From the NCBI RefSeq assembly GCF_033473495.1, contig NC_088936.1, positions 4,402,001 through 4,466,000 of the forward strand: a stretch of 64,000 nt of DNA. The letters are read 5' to 3'. The stretch is from Cercospora beticola. Lineage: Eukaryota > Ascomycota > Dothideomycetes > Mycosphaerellales > Mycosphaerellaceae. The notes below the pieces were generated by a model, which worked only from the letters and a program-made list of their open reading frames with translations, searched no databases and had not been told where the DNA came from. Both the position numbers and the translations under genes were made by a program. Positions 1 to 11,771 of this stretch are shown here, one piece after another (positions within the stretch are counted from its first letter, which is position 1; each line of letters starts with the position of its first letter).

Positions 1-132
1 GACTCCGCTTGACCGCGCAACAAGATAATCCCAAGCTGCGCCTGGAAAAATTGTCCTTGACCACCACTTTCGCTCACCACACAGATCCAAGTCGACGGAA
101 CAGCCACTTCTTCACAAGACGTCATCGTCAGG

Positions 133-1654
133 ATGCCAATCTTCGCGACATATGGCAAGGATGGTCGAAGAATCACGCAGCCTAACAACGTCGCTCCAAC
201 CATCAAGCGTATAGACGTTGACAATCCGCTCGAAGGAAAGCCGGAGCCTACTGTGCTGATCATCGGAGCTGGTACTTTCGGCACATCTACCGCCTATCAC
301 CTTGCCCAGCTCTACAAAGACCCATCCAAGGTGACCATCATCGACCAATCCTCCAGCCCACCGAAGCTCGCCGCAGCCATTGATGTTAATCGCGTCATCA
401 GAACCGACTATGCCAACAAGATATACTGCGACCTCGCATGCGAGACTATCCACCCATGGTTCTGGTCCGAAGAACTGGGTCCATTCTTCCACAAAGTGGG
501 CTGGCTGATGTACGAAGAAGAAGGCAGCGACCTCAAATCCCGCATCAAATCCACCTTTGAAGGAAGAGGAAGCACTCAAGCCCAAGACATCGACCTCAAC
601 AACATCTCCTCCCGTTGGAACGCACTCCAAGGCACCTCCTCCGAAGGCTTCCAATCCGCCTACTTCAACCCCGAAGCAGGCTGGTGCGACGCCGCCCAAG
701 CAACTCACGCCTTCATGCAAGCCGCCGAACGCAAAGGCATCCGCCGCGAAACCGGCAAAGTAACCCAACTCCTCCACGACTCCACAACCAAAACTATTCA
801 GGGCGCTCAAACCGCCGACGGCCGCACCTTCTACGCCGATAAAACGATCCTCTGCACCGGCCCCTGGACCTCCGCCCTCCTCTCCACCCTCGAAGAATCC
901 CTCTCCCTACCCACCAACCTCCGCATCGAATCCCAAATCCAAGCCACAGGTCTCTGCGCAGCCTACTACAACTGCACCTCAACCGAAATCTCCCAACTCG
1001 ATAACTTCCAACTCCCCGTCGTAGTCTACGGTGGTCTCGGAGAGATCATCCCACCCTCTCATGGAAACAAACTCATGAAATACGCGAATTCTCGCTCTGG
1101 AATTATAAATTCCCACACTCTTCCTTCGGGTCATAAGATTTCCATCCCGGCGGAAGATCAATACTGTGTACCAGAATGCTTGAAACAAGAGACGAAAGCG
1201 ATGATCAGCGAGAAAGTTTTACCTGCGTTTGCGAAGGGTAAAGAACCGGATTATTGGCGTATTTGCTGGGATGCGCAGACTCCGACGGAAGATTTCTTGA
1301 TTTGTAAACATCCGGATCAGGAGAGGTTGAAGGGGTTGTATGTTGCTACGGGAGGCAGCTTTCACTCGTATAAGTATGCGCCCCTTGTCTATTTTGCTAC
1401 GACTGCATGTGACTTCGAAGTACTGACTGTGTTCAATCAGGTTCCTCCCCATCATCGGAAAATACATCCTCAACGTGCTGTACGATGTCTCGAATGGCGA
1501 AGAGAAAGACAAAGCATGGGGCTGGAAAGAAAAGGGACAATGGGTCGACGTTCATGAACGAGGATTGTTGAGTCATAAGAGTGTCGTCAAGACAGAGCTG
1601 CAGGCATTGTTCGCTCGAGGTGGGGGATCGAAGGTCAGTGCGCCTAGGCTTTGA
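133..1654 (+). CDS. FAD-dependent amine/amino-acid oxidase (DAO family), 2 exons
   Basis: Probable FAD oxidoreductase of the sarcosine oxidase/fructosyl-amino-acid oxidase type, about 484 residues. The dinucleotide-binding loop VLIIGAGTFGTSTAYHLA lies near residue 40, and a C-terminal motif, ATGGSFHSYKFLP, appears only after splicing. I place an intron at 1374-1440 (GTATGC...CAATCAG). Reading through it gives an unrelated tail, whereas splicing restores the family-typical SYKFLPIIG segment and runs to TGA at 1652-1654. The family oxidises secondary amines or glycated amino acids and releases H2O2; the substrate cannot be read from sequence. There is no clear PTS1 at the C-terminus (ends APRL). 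The coding strand is strikingly C-rich up to about 1020 and G/T-rich after. Confidence 0.85.
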
Positions 1655-2057
1655 ACGAAAGTCAGATAGTGCGAATTGTTTGAGTCGTAATGAAGTGGGC
1701 TTTGTACATAAGAGGAGAGGGACATGTGGCTTATAGGTGAGAGACATCGATGTTCAAGGTAGCTGTCGATATGTTTAGATTTGCGAACCGCGTATTGAAG
1801 TTTCATGATGGCGTTGTTGATGCGGTAAAGGAGCCGAACTGGTGGTGCGAGAGGAATAGCAGTCCGATTTAACTGATGAGATGCGGGATGAGTCTCAGCC
1901 ACATATATACCTGAGTCCACGGATCGTATACCTCGATTATCGCAGGGCTGCAAGACAGGCCAACGGTTTTGTGCCAGGAAGCTTACTGTCTGTCTGCCGT
2001 TTACTTTAGTTGACCTAACCGCAATGGATAACTCATGTCTCGTGAGCAGCTACCTAC
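1655..2057. other. Convergent intergenic region
   Basis: 403 bp between the 3' ends of the oxidase and the MACPF gene. I see no coding potential; it probably holds both 3' UTRs. Confidence 0.5.
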
Positions 2058-4588
2058 CTAGTCAAACAACCCAGGACCATACTCCTCGCCCTGTTCTTCC
2101 TGGAGGTCCTCCTCATCATGCACAAAGATGACCTTGAACCGCACAGGCTCCAAATTCGGCACACTATTCAAAGCAGCCCAATTTAAAAGATCCAGATTGA
2201 TCAAAGTGCCCAAAACTCCCGCGGTTAGCAATTTATTCTTGTTGAAAGTATCTTCCCCTACTGCGCGCACAAAGTAGTCGCGAGATGCAGGCGTAACACC
2301 CATGATCATCTCATGTGCAGGCTTCCACTTCGACACATCTCCAAGTGCAAAGGTGCTCCGCCAGGTCTCGATTTGAGTTTCATCGACACGCTTACCGAGA
2401 TCGCTGGCTTCGATGAGAGCTTGCATAGACTCGCTCGTATTGGATTTGAGAAAAGCCCAAGCTGGATCGTCCTTGAACAATGAAGCGGTGTCGAGTCTCA
2501 GCATAATTTGAGGATCGACTTTGAAGACCGAAAGCCGAGAGTCGTTTCGTTTCACGACATAAGGCGCGAAGATGGGTGGTACGGTTTTGCTGGTGAAGGG
2601 GCCTCCGTAATGATATGAGTGGCAGAAGAGTCCGACCACCTCTTCATGTTTGATGGGATCGCCGCGGCCAGGAGCCCACGGGAAAGCTCCGAGAGGAGCC
2701 GTCTTATCGGGAAGAGCCTCATTGCGACGTAAAGTCCAGCGGCAAGGCTTGCCTGGGTCCGTTCGGACTTGTCAGTTGGTGGACTTGCCATCGACCCAGA
2801 GACCAGCGAATTGTGCTCCCTCGGCTTGGCTTTGGCGAGCATATGTCTTACCTGGCATAAGATATACGGGACTGTCCGCATACAGTTGAGGCATGATCGT
2901 ATCCGGATCATGGCTCTTCTCTTTATCGGCATCCAGAACAGAAAAGATAGCTTCTTCTCCCTCATCGGCGATGCAAAGATGATTGTCTTTGATCACAACT
3001 TTTCGCCCATCAAGAGTTCGGAACTTCAATTTTCCAGTCCATTTATCAGGCTGGATGCGCGGAATCTGCTGGAACTTACTCTTCGCAATGGTATGGAACG
3101 TACCGCCAATGTTAGGCCATGCAAGAGCTCCGCCGTGTGTGGTCCGTGTGAATTTGCTGATGAGTTCCGGAAGCGCAAGAATATTCGCTTGCTCCATGAC
3201 CCTCCAGTGCTTGGGGTCAGCTACCGAATTCGCCCATGCAGCAGGATTGGCGCAAAGCAACGTATTACCGCCTCGTGCGGACCAAGCGAGTGAAGACGCA
3301 TTTTCAACGGTAGTGTTGCGGTTCGTATCATCTGTAGAAGTGCCTTTGCTGTAGCTCGAAGACACGGAAACGGCTTTTGTTTCGACACTTGCGGCCACAG
3401 CGGCCTGCATAGCGTCCCTGCGCTCCTCTTCTTTGACAGTTCCGAAAGACGTCGCAGACTTGCTAGCAGTCAATTGTCCGCCCAGCTGGATATTACATGC
3501 GAAAATATGGCCGAATCTGGTGTAAAATTGCGCGACCAGACGATTGGCATTGGCCACAGCGCGATCCTGGTCCGGCTCTTTTCCAGCCTTGATGTTCGCT
3601 GAGATCTTGTTTGCTGCATCCTCAATTTTCACCAGGAAGTCAGCACATTCGGTAGTGGCCTCGAGGTTGAGTTCATCAAGAAAGATGCGTGCCCTCGGAA
3701 AATTGTATGTGGCAGTGTACTCCAAGCGATCCTTGAAATCCGCACTGCTCTCACTCTTCTGAGACTCAGAAGAATGTGAAGCAGAAACGCCAACTCCAAC
3801 GTAGGGCGTGGAAGCTCCAACAGAAGCCGATATTGCTTGAGAAGAGAAGCCATTCTGCGCCATTGATCTTTCTACCTGCGTCTTAGTCTCCTTGGTGGAA
3901 ATTGATGAAGCATCAAACACCTCAAACTCTGGTCTGATAGTTTTCGCATCCTTATAAGTGTTTCCCGCCGGTGGTTTGAGCTGGAATGCTTGGAATCTTG
4001 CGCGCGAAAGACCGGATGTGCCGTTAAGAACATAACCATGAAGCATCTTGGTCGTGTCAATAAGATGCTGCCACGCTTCATCATTCAGCTCAGTAGCATT
4101 CACAGCTTTATCGGGTTCTTCAATGTCCCAAGCCAAGTCTTGAACGTGAGCTGCCCCAAACCCGTCAGGTTTTGCGGCAAGGCCCATTCATCTATCACTG
4201 TAGTCTTTGATTTCAGAGTTCAGAGTCATTTCTTTGGGAGCGATGCGTTTGGGATCCTCTGGCGGGGCTTTCGGTTTGAAGCCATCAGTGCCGTAGGTGT
4301 CGAAGAATGCCTTAGCCTGCTGATGACCTCCAAGGCTCGTTGAGATCTCCTTGAAACGAGCAACTGCCGTGTTCATTGCGTCTAAGACTATGGGTCAGCA
4401 AGCGTATGACGAGCCTCACTGAGGCCCTCACCTTGTTTCTCGGCGGCGAGTTCTTTCTCTTTGTCAATGACTGCTGTTAGTGCAGTCGGGTTCACTGGTT
4501 GAGAGGCTCCTTGGCCTGCGACTGGTGCCGAATCCTGCTTTGCCGCAGGCGGAGCCGGCTTCGCCTTTGACGGACCTGGTGGAGCCAT
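2058..4588 (-). CDS. MACPF (membrane attack complex/perforin)-domain protein, 4 exons
   Basis: Predicted protein of about 779 residues from exons 4588-4432, 4387-4199, 4150-2852 and 2752-2058; the lengths sum to a multiple of three. Around residues 328-340 is RFGHIFACNIQLGG, a good match to the MACPF signature (aromatic-G-x-x-F, six residues, GG). It is followed by the W-x-V-x-E region usual in fungal members. The N-terminus is Pro/Ala-rich and has no signal peptide. The central exon contains Ser/Lys-rich stretches like the membrane-inserting hairpins of the fold. The 48-nt intron 4198-4151 has donor GTGATA, branch CTGAC and acceptor CAG. It is a multiple of three, and if retained it places an in-frame TGA at 4190-4188. 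The last intron (2851-2753) has a strong GTAAGA donor. Family members can form pores, but many fungal ones are uncharacterised, so no activity is claimed. Confidence 0.75.
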
Positions 4589-5487
4589 GATATCAAATAA
4601 TGCTAGTGCTCGATTGCAAAACAGTGTATCCTCAGAGGCCCCAACATCCAGCTTGGAAGGGAATGAGCCTTTCATATATCGACGGGCTTTCTTCAGCTGT
4701 CGGAAATCTCGCCCCAAGCTCCATCCACTAATGTACACTAATCTCTCCAAGCACATGGTCCGGCTACAGGACTTGCATATGTCCATTGCCCTCACATGGC
4801 GAAGCCGCAACCGCTACAGCAAGTGCCAGAGTCCAGATGCGTAGGCCACACCGACGACCAAGCTGAAGTCGGAAGCTCGTGAGGACGCGTGGGCGCCATG
4901 TGCTAATAGCGTGAATCATATCGGACGCTCCAGTAGTCCCGCATACTTTGGTCTTTCTCGGTACACCCGTTGCCCTGGGGATTGTGGCAGGCAGAAGAAG
5001 AAGCCTGTAATGCTGAACGCGCTGCCAGTGACTTGGAATGCACGTTCATCGTGATGCCAGTGGGACGGGCTCCGTAAATGCGGACTTCACGGGGGATCAA
5101 CGACGTCCGGATTCATGCAAAGAGAGAAGTTGAGGTTAGTCACAACGCCAAGAAACGCCACACAGACACGCCTATACGGCTACGTGGGCCTCTTGCAAGA
5201 AGCGGTCACACGGTGGAAGCCAAAACGTGCTTCGAATGCAATAACACATCTGCCAAATGCTCTTCTTCTTTGATCCAATATGTACAACTGCGCCGGCGCC
5301 AGCACCGAAGAAGATAGCCATCCCTTCCCCACTTTGGCCCCAAGAAGATCGATCATGGCCCCTTCAATAACGCCAAACCCATCCCACAGAGGGGTATATC
5401 GTATTCCATTGCATTCATTTGAACACCATGTTCACTCTCGGCACTGAAACGCCACAAGAACGCCGTGCCCGTATACATGAGCCCCAA
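4589..5487. other. Intergenic region upstream of the MACPF gene
   Basis: About 900 bp holding the promoter of the MACPF gene and the 3' UTR of the Rictor-like gene. I see no supported gene. Short open frames on both strands have no recognisable content. Confidence 0.4.
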
Positions 5488-8400
5488 TCAAGCATCATCG
5501 TCCTCATCCTCATCGTCATCATCCCTTGATGTGTCTCCCTCGGGACCATTGTCGTGCACATCACCACTCCGATCTGTCTCGCTTTCTTCGCTACTGCTAT
5601 CCTCACTACCCTCCTCTGCCAGGACAATCCTCCTCAGCACGCTCTTCTCAAACAGATCAATGACAAAGCGGTACTGTGGGATTCGGTACGCATGGCTCGC
5701 CAGCAGTATCATGACCTTGCGGAACAGGTCTGGGCTGTTGCTGAATGCGGGAGCTTTCTTGGTATGCTTTAGCGAATTCAGCTCCGTGATAGCCTTGTTG
5801 GTGAGAACTGTGTTTCCAAGCTTCGTGATAGCGTCGAGAATGGCCTGGTTGGTTGGATCGCGATCGGAAATTTGACCCGGACGATTACGCAGCGCGGGCG
5901 AGGTCTGCTGATAATTTGATGATGATGCTGGAGTATCAGAAACCGACCGCAAGGAAGAAAACAACTTGTCGAAATTGATGGGAAGCACGTAGCCCAGAGA
6001 TTCACCCATGACATTCATAGTGCCATCCCATCCGTATTCGGCCAGGATTTCTTGTCCATGAAGGCTGCGTGAGATGAGCCCGAGGACGAAGAAAGCAGTG
6101 CCGCGCAATGTAAGTACCTGCGAGTTCTCGGCAATCTGCACGATATATTTCACCACATCTGTGCTTTCCAGGAATGGCGCGCCCAGTTCCATACTGCCCA
6201 CGTTCCCGACAGCCCACAGACAGCCTTTCACTTTGAGGATAGTTTCTGGATCCTCTTCTTCCATGGCAAAGTCTTGAATTGTGGCTGCAAATTCCTCGAA
6301 ATGGCCTTTGTGCTTGAGAAGCTCTGCACCCTCGACGGTTCTGGTCAGCTCGCGGTAGAAGTGTGGCGGCACATATCCAAAGTCCTGGGGCACTATCGCT
6401 TCGCCAAGACCGGACGACTGAGGCTTCTCTGGCACATCCGCGAGAGCGCGAGCCAGTGATGCTTCGACAACCGCCACATAGCTATCATTGCGCCCTAGGA
6501 ACCAGTCATCCATTTCGCGAGTAATGTAGTCCAAGCCATCTAGATAGTGGTATCCGACGGATGTGGACAAAAAGCGCAGCAGCAGTGGCGCGCCAATCTC
6601 GCCCAGATGATCCAGCGCAGGTCTGCACTTGACCACATACTTCAACGACCTGATGTCATTGCAAGCTTCTTCCAGAATCTTGATAGCAACCTCACAGACT
6701 TCGATCTCAGGGTCGTACAGCTGACTGACCAGCAAACGTATCGCCCACTCTGCTGCAGAGCCACCTATTCCCGAGTCTTCGATGGGTGTGGTTGCGTATG
6801 AACGCAAAAGTGTGGTTGCCATGATGCGGATGTGCTTAGAACCTGCAATCATGGCCTTGCAGAGAATAATTCTCGGGTGACTGTCGAGCGCATAATCCAG
6901 GCTGGTGAGCAATGTGCGAATCAAATCATCCCGATTCTTGACCTCAACAATATGATAAAGCATGTTGATCATGTGCCACTTCTCGAGGATTCCCAGGCCT
7001 TTGGGGTCACTGCACATGACGCCGAGTATCTGGAAGTAGCCTCCCACGAGGGTCTCACTCAACCGATTTGGCGAGAACATGGGACTATTAGATGTGATGC
7101 CGCTCTGCGAGTCCAGTTGTGCTAGGCACTCGGCAAGCTGTCGAATCGTCTTATTATTCAACAACCATACCGCTCCTTCTTGCGTTTGGAGCAGCGACTT
7201 GACGAGCGTGCACGCCATCTTGAGATACCGCTGGTTTGCCTTTGTATTCGACGCATCTGAGAAGCGAAACTGAAATGGTCGCAAGAACTTAAGCAAGCGA
7301 TGTACAAATTTCGACTTTTCCATCGCTTCGTACAAGAGACGGGGATTGGTAAGCGGCGCATCGACCAGTTCCAGAATGATGTTCCAGTCCCACTTAAGGT
7401 AGTTGACGGTGTTGAGAACGTTAGTCTCGAGCAGCCTGGCGCGGAACAACGCTTCGTCCATATTGGCCTGCACTTGGGTCTTTGACGCAGATCTCGCTCG
7501 TGTATCTTGAGTCTCGTCTTTCTTCGACTGAGTTGTCGTTGATGGATCTGAGCGCCACAGCTTCAAGTTGACCTTATCCACTTGATAGACTGTGGTCACA
7601 GCTAGGTGTCGATCCTCATTGTCGAACTTCAAAGCCGAGTCGAACAAGCCGGGCATGGATTGAAGCTGCGCGTTCCAAGATGAGGGCAGTAACTCGCTCG
7701 CTTTCTTCAGCACTTCTGCAATGAGGAGGTTTGTTCTACGCTTCAACGCGTCCGAGGGCGCGTCGCGCTCTGCGCTGACAAGACCTTGAAGAAGGCCATG
7801 CTGGAGAAGTGCAGCGAGCGTAACAGCAGTAAAGTGTTGAACAAGACTGCGTTTCTGATTGGTATCTTCGTCATTCTGCTTGGAGGTCTTCGGCTTGTCC
7901 TCTTTGAGGTTCACCACACGTGCATAAGTCGTCAAGCGCCGACCACCGATGAATGGTGTCGACCATGACCGCCGCTCAATGCGAAGAATGTCCATGAGCA
8001 GATCGAGGATGGCCGTGCGCACGCGGATATCGGCCACGTACAGCGAGGAGACGACTGATCGGACAGGCAGGAAATTATGAAGAGAAAGACTCATGAGGCC
8101 AGCCCAGCTCTTGAACATCGCAGCGATTACCCTCGAGCTGGCGATCAAGCGATCCTCGTAGGAACTAGAGAAATGTGGCTCGGTGAAGGTTGCAAACGCT
8201 GAACTGAATTCAAAGCCAGAGCGAATGACTCCTCTTCGAGCTGGGAGGTCCATCAGATGGAGGAGGGGCCCGAGCAGAGTCTCTGGTGCATGGTATACTC
8301 CATTACCCATTGCCTCTGCAATTACGCTGATACCGCCTGCCTCGACGACCAGCATTGGCTCTTTCAGCAGCATTTCTGCCAGCGTCAAGATTGCTATGCC

Positions 8401-9447
8401 GCGTAGCTGATCGTCTGAATGGTCTGCGACTGCGACAACGATGCGCGCGACGGCCGGATGGATCTCCTTCGTTCCGTCCTTAACATCGAGAAATGCGCGG
8501 ATGAATTTGAGGGCTTGTTCCCGCTCCACGCGGGCTTTGCTCTCCTTGACCAGTGACAAAATGACGAGATAGTCTGTATGGAGCGCGCGTATCGTCTGCA
8601 AAGATTTGCGATTCGTGATCGCATACCTCATCACTCTGTACCCTGCAGCGACGACTTCTCTGCTGTCGCTGAGCAACATGATTTGCATTCGCATACCAAA
8701 GATGGACCAAGCCAGGTCGTACTTGAGAGTTGGATGCCGCCGAAATAGCTCGACCAGGTCGTTAGCCTGGTTGATATAATAGTCTGGCTGCATATCCTCT
8801 GCCTCTAAAGCCTGCAGAATCTCTGCCAAGATGTATGTTGGCGACTCCAGCTCCGGGTCCTGAAGTTCCGCAGCGGACTCTTCCAGATCCTGAGAAGGTC
8901 TGGGATCGTTCAGAGACAGAGGCTGGACTGGACGGAACAGCTGCGACAGTCTCGCCTTGGGACTGATGGGAGCTTCTTTACTCCTCTGAATCTCGGCCTC
9001 GAGGTCCAACTTGAGCTGGGCAATCTTCCTGTTGGAGCTATTGAGCTGGCTCTCGGCAGCCATACGCTGATCTCTTGACTTTTTGGCATTTTTGCTGTTC
9101 AGTGCTTCGAGCAAGTTCTCGGTCCCTGCCTTCAGCCGCGTCTGCTTCTCGATTTCCTGCCTGTACTCAGCCTGTCGCTGCTCGCTGCTCGTGGGGTCTG
9201 TTGTTCCATCATCAAGGTTGCCGTATGCATTAAGATCCAATCTGCTGGTGTTGAAAGACTTCAGATCGGCCGTGAAGCTGCCCGGCCCAGCAGCAATACC
9301 GGGTCGGATATAAGACTGGGAAGGCTTCGCAGTGACGAAGCTCGCGGCCAGACTACCTCCATCTTTAGCGGAGCGCGAGGGCGGAATGAGTGCATTATTG
9401 GTGGTGCCTCCGGAGGGCCCGTTGGCGCGATTGGGTGGGAGTGTCAT
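5488..9447 (-). CDS. AVO3: TORC2 subunit Rictor/Avo3/Ste16 (pianissimo family)
   Basis: Single-exon protein of 1319 residues. An HR1-like coiled coil lies at about residues 90-150 (LLEALNSKNAKK onward). It is followed by a long armadillo/HEAT-like helical body typical of Rictor_N and the middle domain, and near the C-terminus by the Rictor_V-type segment GTAFFVLGLISRSLHGQEIL. The length matches filamentous-fungal Rictor proteins. In TORC2 it is the defining scaffold that positions Tor kinase towards AGC kinases such as Ypk1/Gad8, affecting actin, sphingolipids and growth. The C-terminus is a strongly acidic tail of Asp, Glu and Ser (final 35 residues), a likely disordered and phosphorylatable region. 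The gene is divergent from urate oxidase. Confidence 0.92.
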   Translation of the reverse strand: MTLPPNRANGPSGGTTNNALIPPSRSAKDGGSLAASFVTAKPSQSYIRPGIAAGPGSFTADLKSFNTSRLDLNAYGNLDDGTTDPTSSEQRQAEYRQEIEKQTRLKAGTENLLEALNSKNAKKSRDQRMAAESQLNSSNRKIAQLKLDLEAEIQRSKEAPISPKARLSQLFRPVQPLSLNDPRPSQDLEESAAELQDPELESPTYILAEILQALEAEDMQPDYYINQANDLVELFRRHPTLKYDLAWSIFGMRMQIMLLSDSREVVAAGYRVMRYAITNRKSLQTIRALHTDYLVILSLVKESKARVEREQALKFIRAFLDVKDGTKEIHPAVARIVVAVADHSDDQLRGIAILTLAEMLLKEPMLVVEAGGISVIAEAMGNGVYHAPETLLGPLLHLMDLPARRGVIRSGFEFSSAFATFTEPHFSSSYEDRLIASSRVIAAMFKSWAGLMSLSLHNFLPVRSVVSSLYVADIRVRTAILDLLMDILRIERRSWSTPFIGGRRLTTYARVVNLKEDKPKTSKQNDEDTNQKRSLVQHFTAVTLAALLQHGLLQGLVSAERDAPSDALKRRTNLLIAEVLKKASELLPSSWNAQLQSMPGLFDSALKFDNEDRHLAVTTVYQVDKVNLKLWRSDPSTTTQSKKDETQDTRARSASKTQVQANMDEALFRARLLETNVLNTVNYLKWDWNIILELVDAPLTNPRLLYEAMEKSKFVHRLLKFLRPFQFRFSDASNTKANQRYLKMACTLVKSLLQTQEGAVWLLNNKTIRQLAECLAQLDSQSGITSNSPMFSPNRLSETLVGGYFQILGVMCSDPKGLGILEKWHMINMLYHIVEVKNRDDLIRTLLTSLDYALDSHPRIILCKAMIAGSKHIRIMATTLLRSYATTPIEDSGIGGSAAEWAIRLLVSQLYDPEIEVCEVAIKILEEACNDIRSLKYVVKCRPALDHLGEIGAPLLLRFLSTSVGYHYLDGLDYITREMDDWFLGRNDSYVAVVEASLARALADVPEKPQSSGLGEAIVPQDFGYVPPHFYRELTRTVEGAELLKHKGHFEEFAATIQDFAMEEEDPETILKVKGCLWAVGNVGSMELGAPFLESTDVVKYIVQIAENSQVLTLRGTAFFVLGLISRSLHGQEILAEYGWDGTMNVMGESLGYVLPINFDKLFSSLRSVSDTPASSSNYQQTSPALRNRPGQISDRDPTNQAILDAITKLGNTVLTNKAITELNSLKHTKKAPAFSNSPDLFRKVMILLASHAYRIPQYRFVIDLFEKSVLRRIVLAEEGSEDSSSEESETDRSGDVHDNGPEGDTSRDDDDEDEDDDA

Positions 9448-10190
9448 CGAGGGCCGTCATTGGTAGTGGGACAGGCTCTAGCTACGAGCACGTCGGTATG
9501 CATTGAGACCGGGATGTGACGGCGCTGTGACCATGTCGTTGTCGGCGGACAGTGGGCAGATAGTGGTGGGTGGAGGAGGGGCGACAATGTTGTTCTGGCT
9601 GACGCGGTCGACGTGCCGTGCCTCAGATGGTCGTTCGCGTTTCACACTTGACGTGCATATCCACGCCAGGATCAGCGGAGGTGGCAGCTCTGACGGAATT
9701 CAGGCATCCAGGCTCTCCCACTGCATTTCTGCTGGCGACAACTGCTATGGTACTACCAACAATCTACCAATGTTATGGCGACCACTCTCGACACAGATGC
9801 AGTCTTTCGGAATTGATCCGAACGGGCAAACCGGGTGCAATACACCTTGTGCCTGATCTCCGTTATTGATGGCCTGACGACGGGCGGGTGTCACACCATC
9901 GGCGACGTCCGCTGGCAGCTGCAGGGTCGATGCGCGAAGCTTGCCTCGTCGCCCAGCTCTCCCTCTCGGCCTCATGCGATAGCTGTACTGCACTGCACTT
10001 CCACCACCTCCGATAAGCCTGTACTTCTAATAAATCTTCGGTAGGAAGCTTCTTCGCAGTCGTCCTTCTTTCCCTTCCAAGATCTAGCAGCAAATCTCAC
10101 CTAGACTTTGGGCTACTTACTTCACAGCAACGATCATATTGTATACTACTCACGCGACCATCTCCATATACACTCCATACCAATAACAAC
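9448..10190. promoter_or_regulatory. Divergent promoter region (AVO3 / uaZ)
   Basis: 743 bp between two divergent starts. The side near 10100-10190 is pyrimidine-rich and probably the uricase 5' UTR. No convincing gene is visible, and I identify no specific site with confidence. Confidence 0.5.
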
Positions 10191-11096
10191 ATGGCTACAC
10201 TTTCACACGCACAATACGGCAAAGACAATGTCCGCCTCTTCAAGACCGACCGCCATCTCGATGGCACACAATCCGTCACCGAGATGACCGTCTGCACCAT
10301 GCTCCAAGGCGACATCGCCCGCTCCTGGACGCACTCCGATAACGCCAACATCGTAGCGACAGATACTCAAAAGCATACCGTCTACGTGCTCGCCAAACAA
10401 CACCCAGTCAACCCTCCCGAACTCTTCGCATCCATTGTGGCCTCCCACTTCCTCAAACAATACCCACACATCACCACTTCCCACGTATGGATTACCGTAC
10501 ATAAATGGACTCGCATGACCGTAGCTGGCAAGTCGCACCCCCACTCCTTCGTCCGCGATGGCGAGGAGAAGCGCGTCGTCTACGCGACCGCATCACGCAA
10601 CAACATCACAATCCGTAGTGGCCTCACAGGCCTTCTGGTCCTCAAATCCACCGGCTCCCAATTCCACTCCTTCCACCGCGACGAATTTACCCGCCTAGCC
10701 GAAACCAGAGACCGTATCCTCTCCACTTCCGTCGACGCTCACTGGACGTGGAAGTCATATGCCTCACTCGACGATGTCCAGCGCGCCGCATCAGCCAAGA
10801 CATTCGACGCAGCTTTCGACTCTGCCAAAACGATTACGCTTGAAACGTTCGCCACAGAGAATTCACCATCAGTACAGAACACCATGTATCTCATGAGCCA
10901 GAGGATACTGGACGCGGCCAAGGACGTGGAGAAGGTGGAATACAGTTTACCCAACAAGCACTACTTTGAGATCGATTTGAGTTGGTACAAGGGATTGAAA
11001 AATACGGGCAAGGATGCGGAGGTCTACGCGCCGCAGAGTGATCCGAATGGATTGATTGAGAGCGTGGTGACGAGAGATGCGAAGGCGAAACTTTGA
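10191..11096 (+). CDS. uaZ: Urate oxidase (uricase), peroxisomal
   Basis: Single-exon protein of 301 residues, the usual uricase length. It oxidises urate to 5-hydroxyisourate in purine catabolism. Conserved positions expected from the Aspergillus enzyme are present: K11 (YGKDNVR), T57-D58 (VATDTQK), F158 (GSQF), R175 (TRDRI), Q229 (SVQNTMY) and H257 (NKHYFEID). The protein ends AKL, a peroxisomal PTS1 signal, which fits fungal uricases. The start is fixed by the MATLSHAQYGKDNVR N-terminus. The 5' two-thirds of the coding strand is C-rich and the 3' end G-rich. Confidence 0.97.
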   Translation: MATLSHAQYGKDNVRLFKTDRHLDGTQSVTEMTVCTMLQGDIARSWTHSDNANIVATDTQKHTVYVLAKQHPVNPPELFASIVASHFLKQYPHITTSHVWITVHKWTRMTVAGKSHPHSFVRDGEEKRVVYATASRNNITIRSGLTGLLVLKSTGSQFHSFHRDEFTRLAETRDRILSTSVDAHWTWKSYASLDDVQRAASAKTFDAAFDSAKTITLETFATENSPSVQNTMYLMSQRILDAAKDVEKVEYSLPNKHYFEIDLSWYKGLKNTGKDAEVYAPQSDPNGLIESVVTRDAKAKL

Positions 11097-11771
11097 GCGA
11101 TGAGCAATGAGCAATGCATGAGCCCACGTATTGGCGTCTGAGCTATTATTGGGAAGCGGGCACAGGGTTTGGGAGTTTGGGCAAAGGGAATCTCCTGGAT
11201 ATAATGATAGATACACAGCTTCTTCGCATCTTGGAATGGGTACCCTTATTCGGACATCGATACCCTGGTGTGCTTGCTCGTCTCCCATTTTCTCTCGTGC
11301 TGCCATTGTCGTCTGCGCGTTGAACCCTTCACAGTGCGTGATATATACAGCAAACCGACTTCTGCGCTTCGCAAGCTGGCCATGCCACACCTGACGCGTG
11401 AAGCCTGTCCTCTTGACCGCTGCGAATGTCTCTTCGATGGGAAGAGTATCTCGCCATGAGGTCCTCCATATGGAGAAGAGCGTCCGCTGCCTTAGACACT
11501 GCTCCTCATCTCCATCACCTTGTGAGGCTGTCGACATCTGACAATGGCTCGCGTCAAGTCACGCCATGACAGTCATCGATGCAAGCGATGTCGATGCCTG
11601 ACTGCGATGCCTTCCCCTGTTTGTCTTCTAATCCTTTGACCTCCCCAGCGGCAATATCAGTGCCCCCCTCGAACACGCACGATCCTGCCTTTTGATGTGC
11701 GGCCCACCGGTGCTCGGCGCGAGGATTGGAGAATAGTGATCTCGAAATGCTTTCCATCTCTCTCATCTCCG
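11097..11771. other. Convergent intergenic region
   Basis: 675 bp between the 3' ends of uricase and the uL13m gene. Short open frames on both strands lack recognisable motifs. I see no gene here. Confidence 0.4.

Noticed and set aside
112..810. 232-codon open frame on the minus strand opposite the FAD oxidase
   Set aside because: It is antisense to a gene with clear domain motifs and results from the C-rich codon use of that gene. It has no motif of its own.
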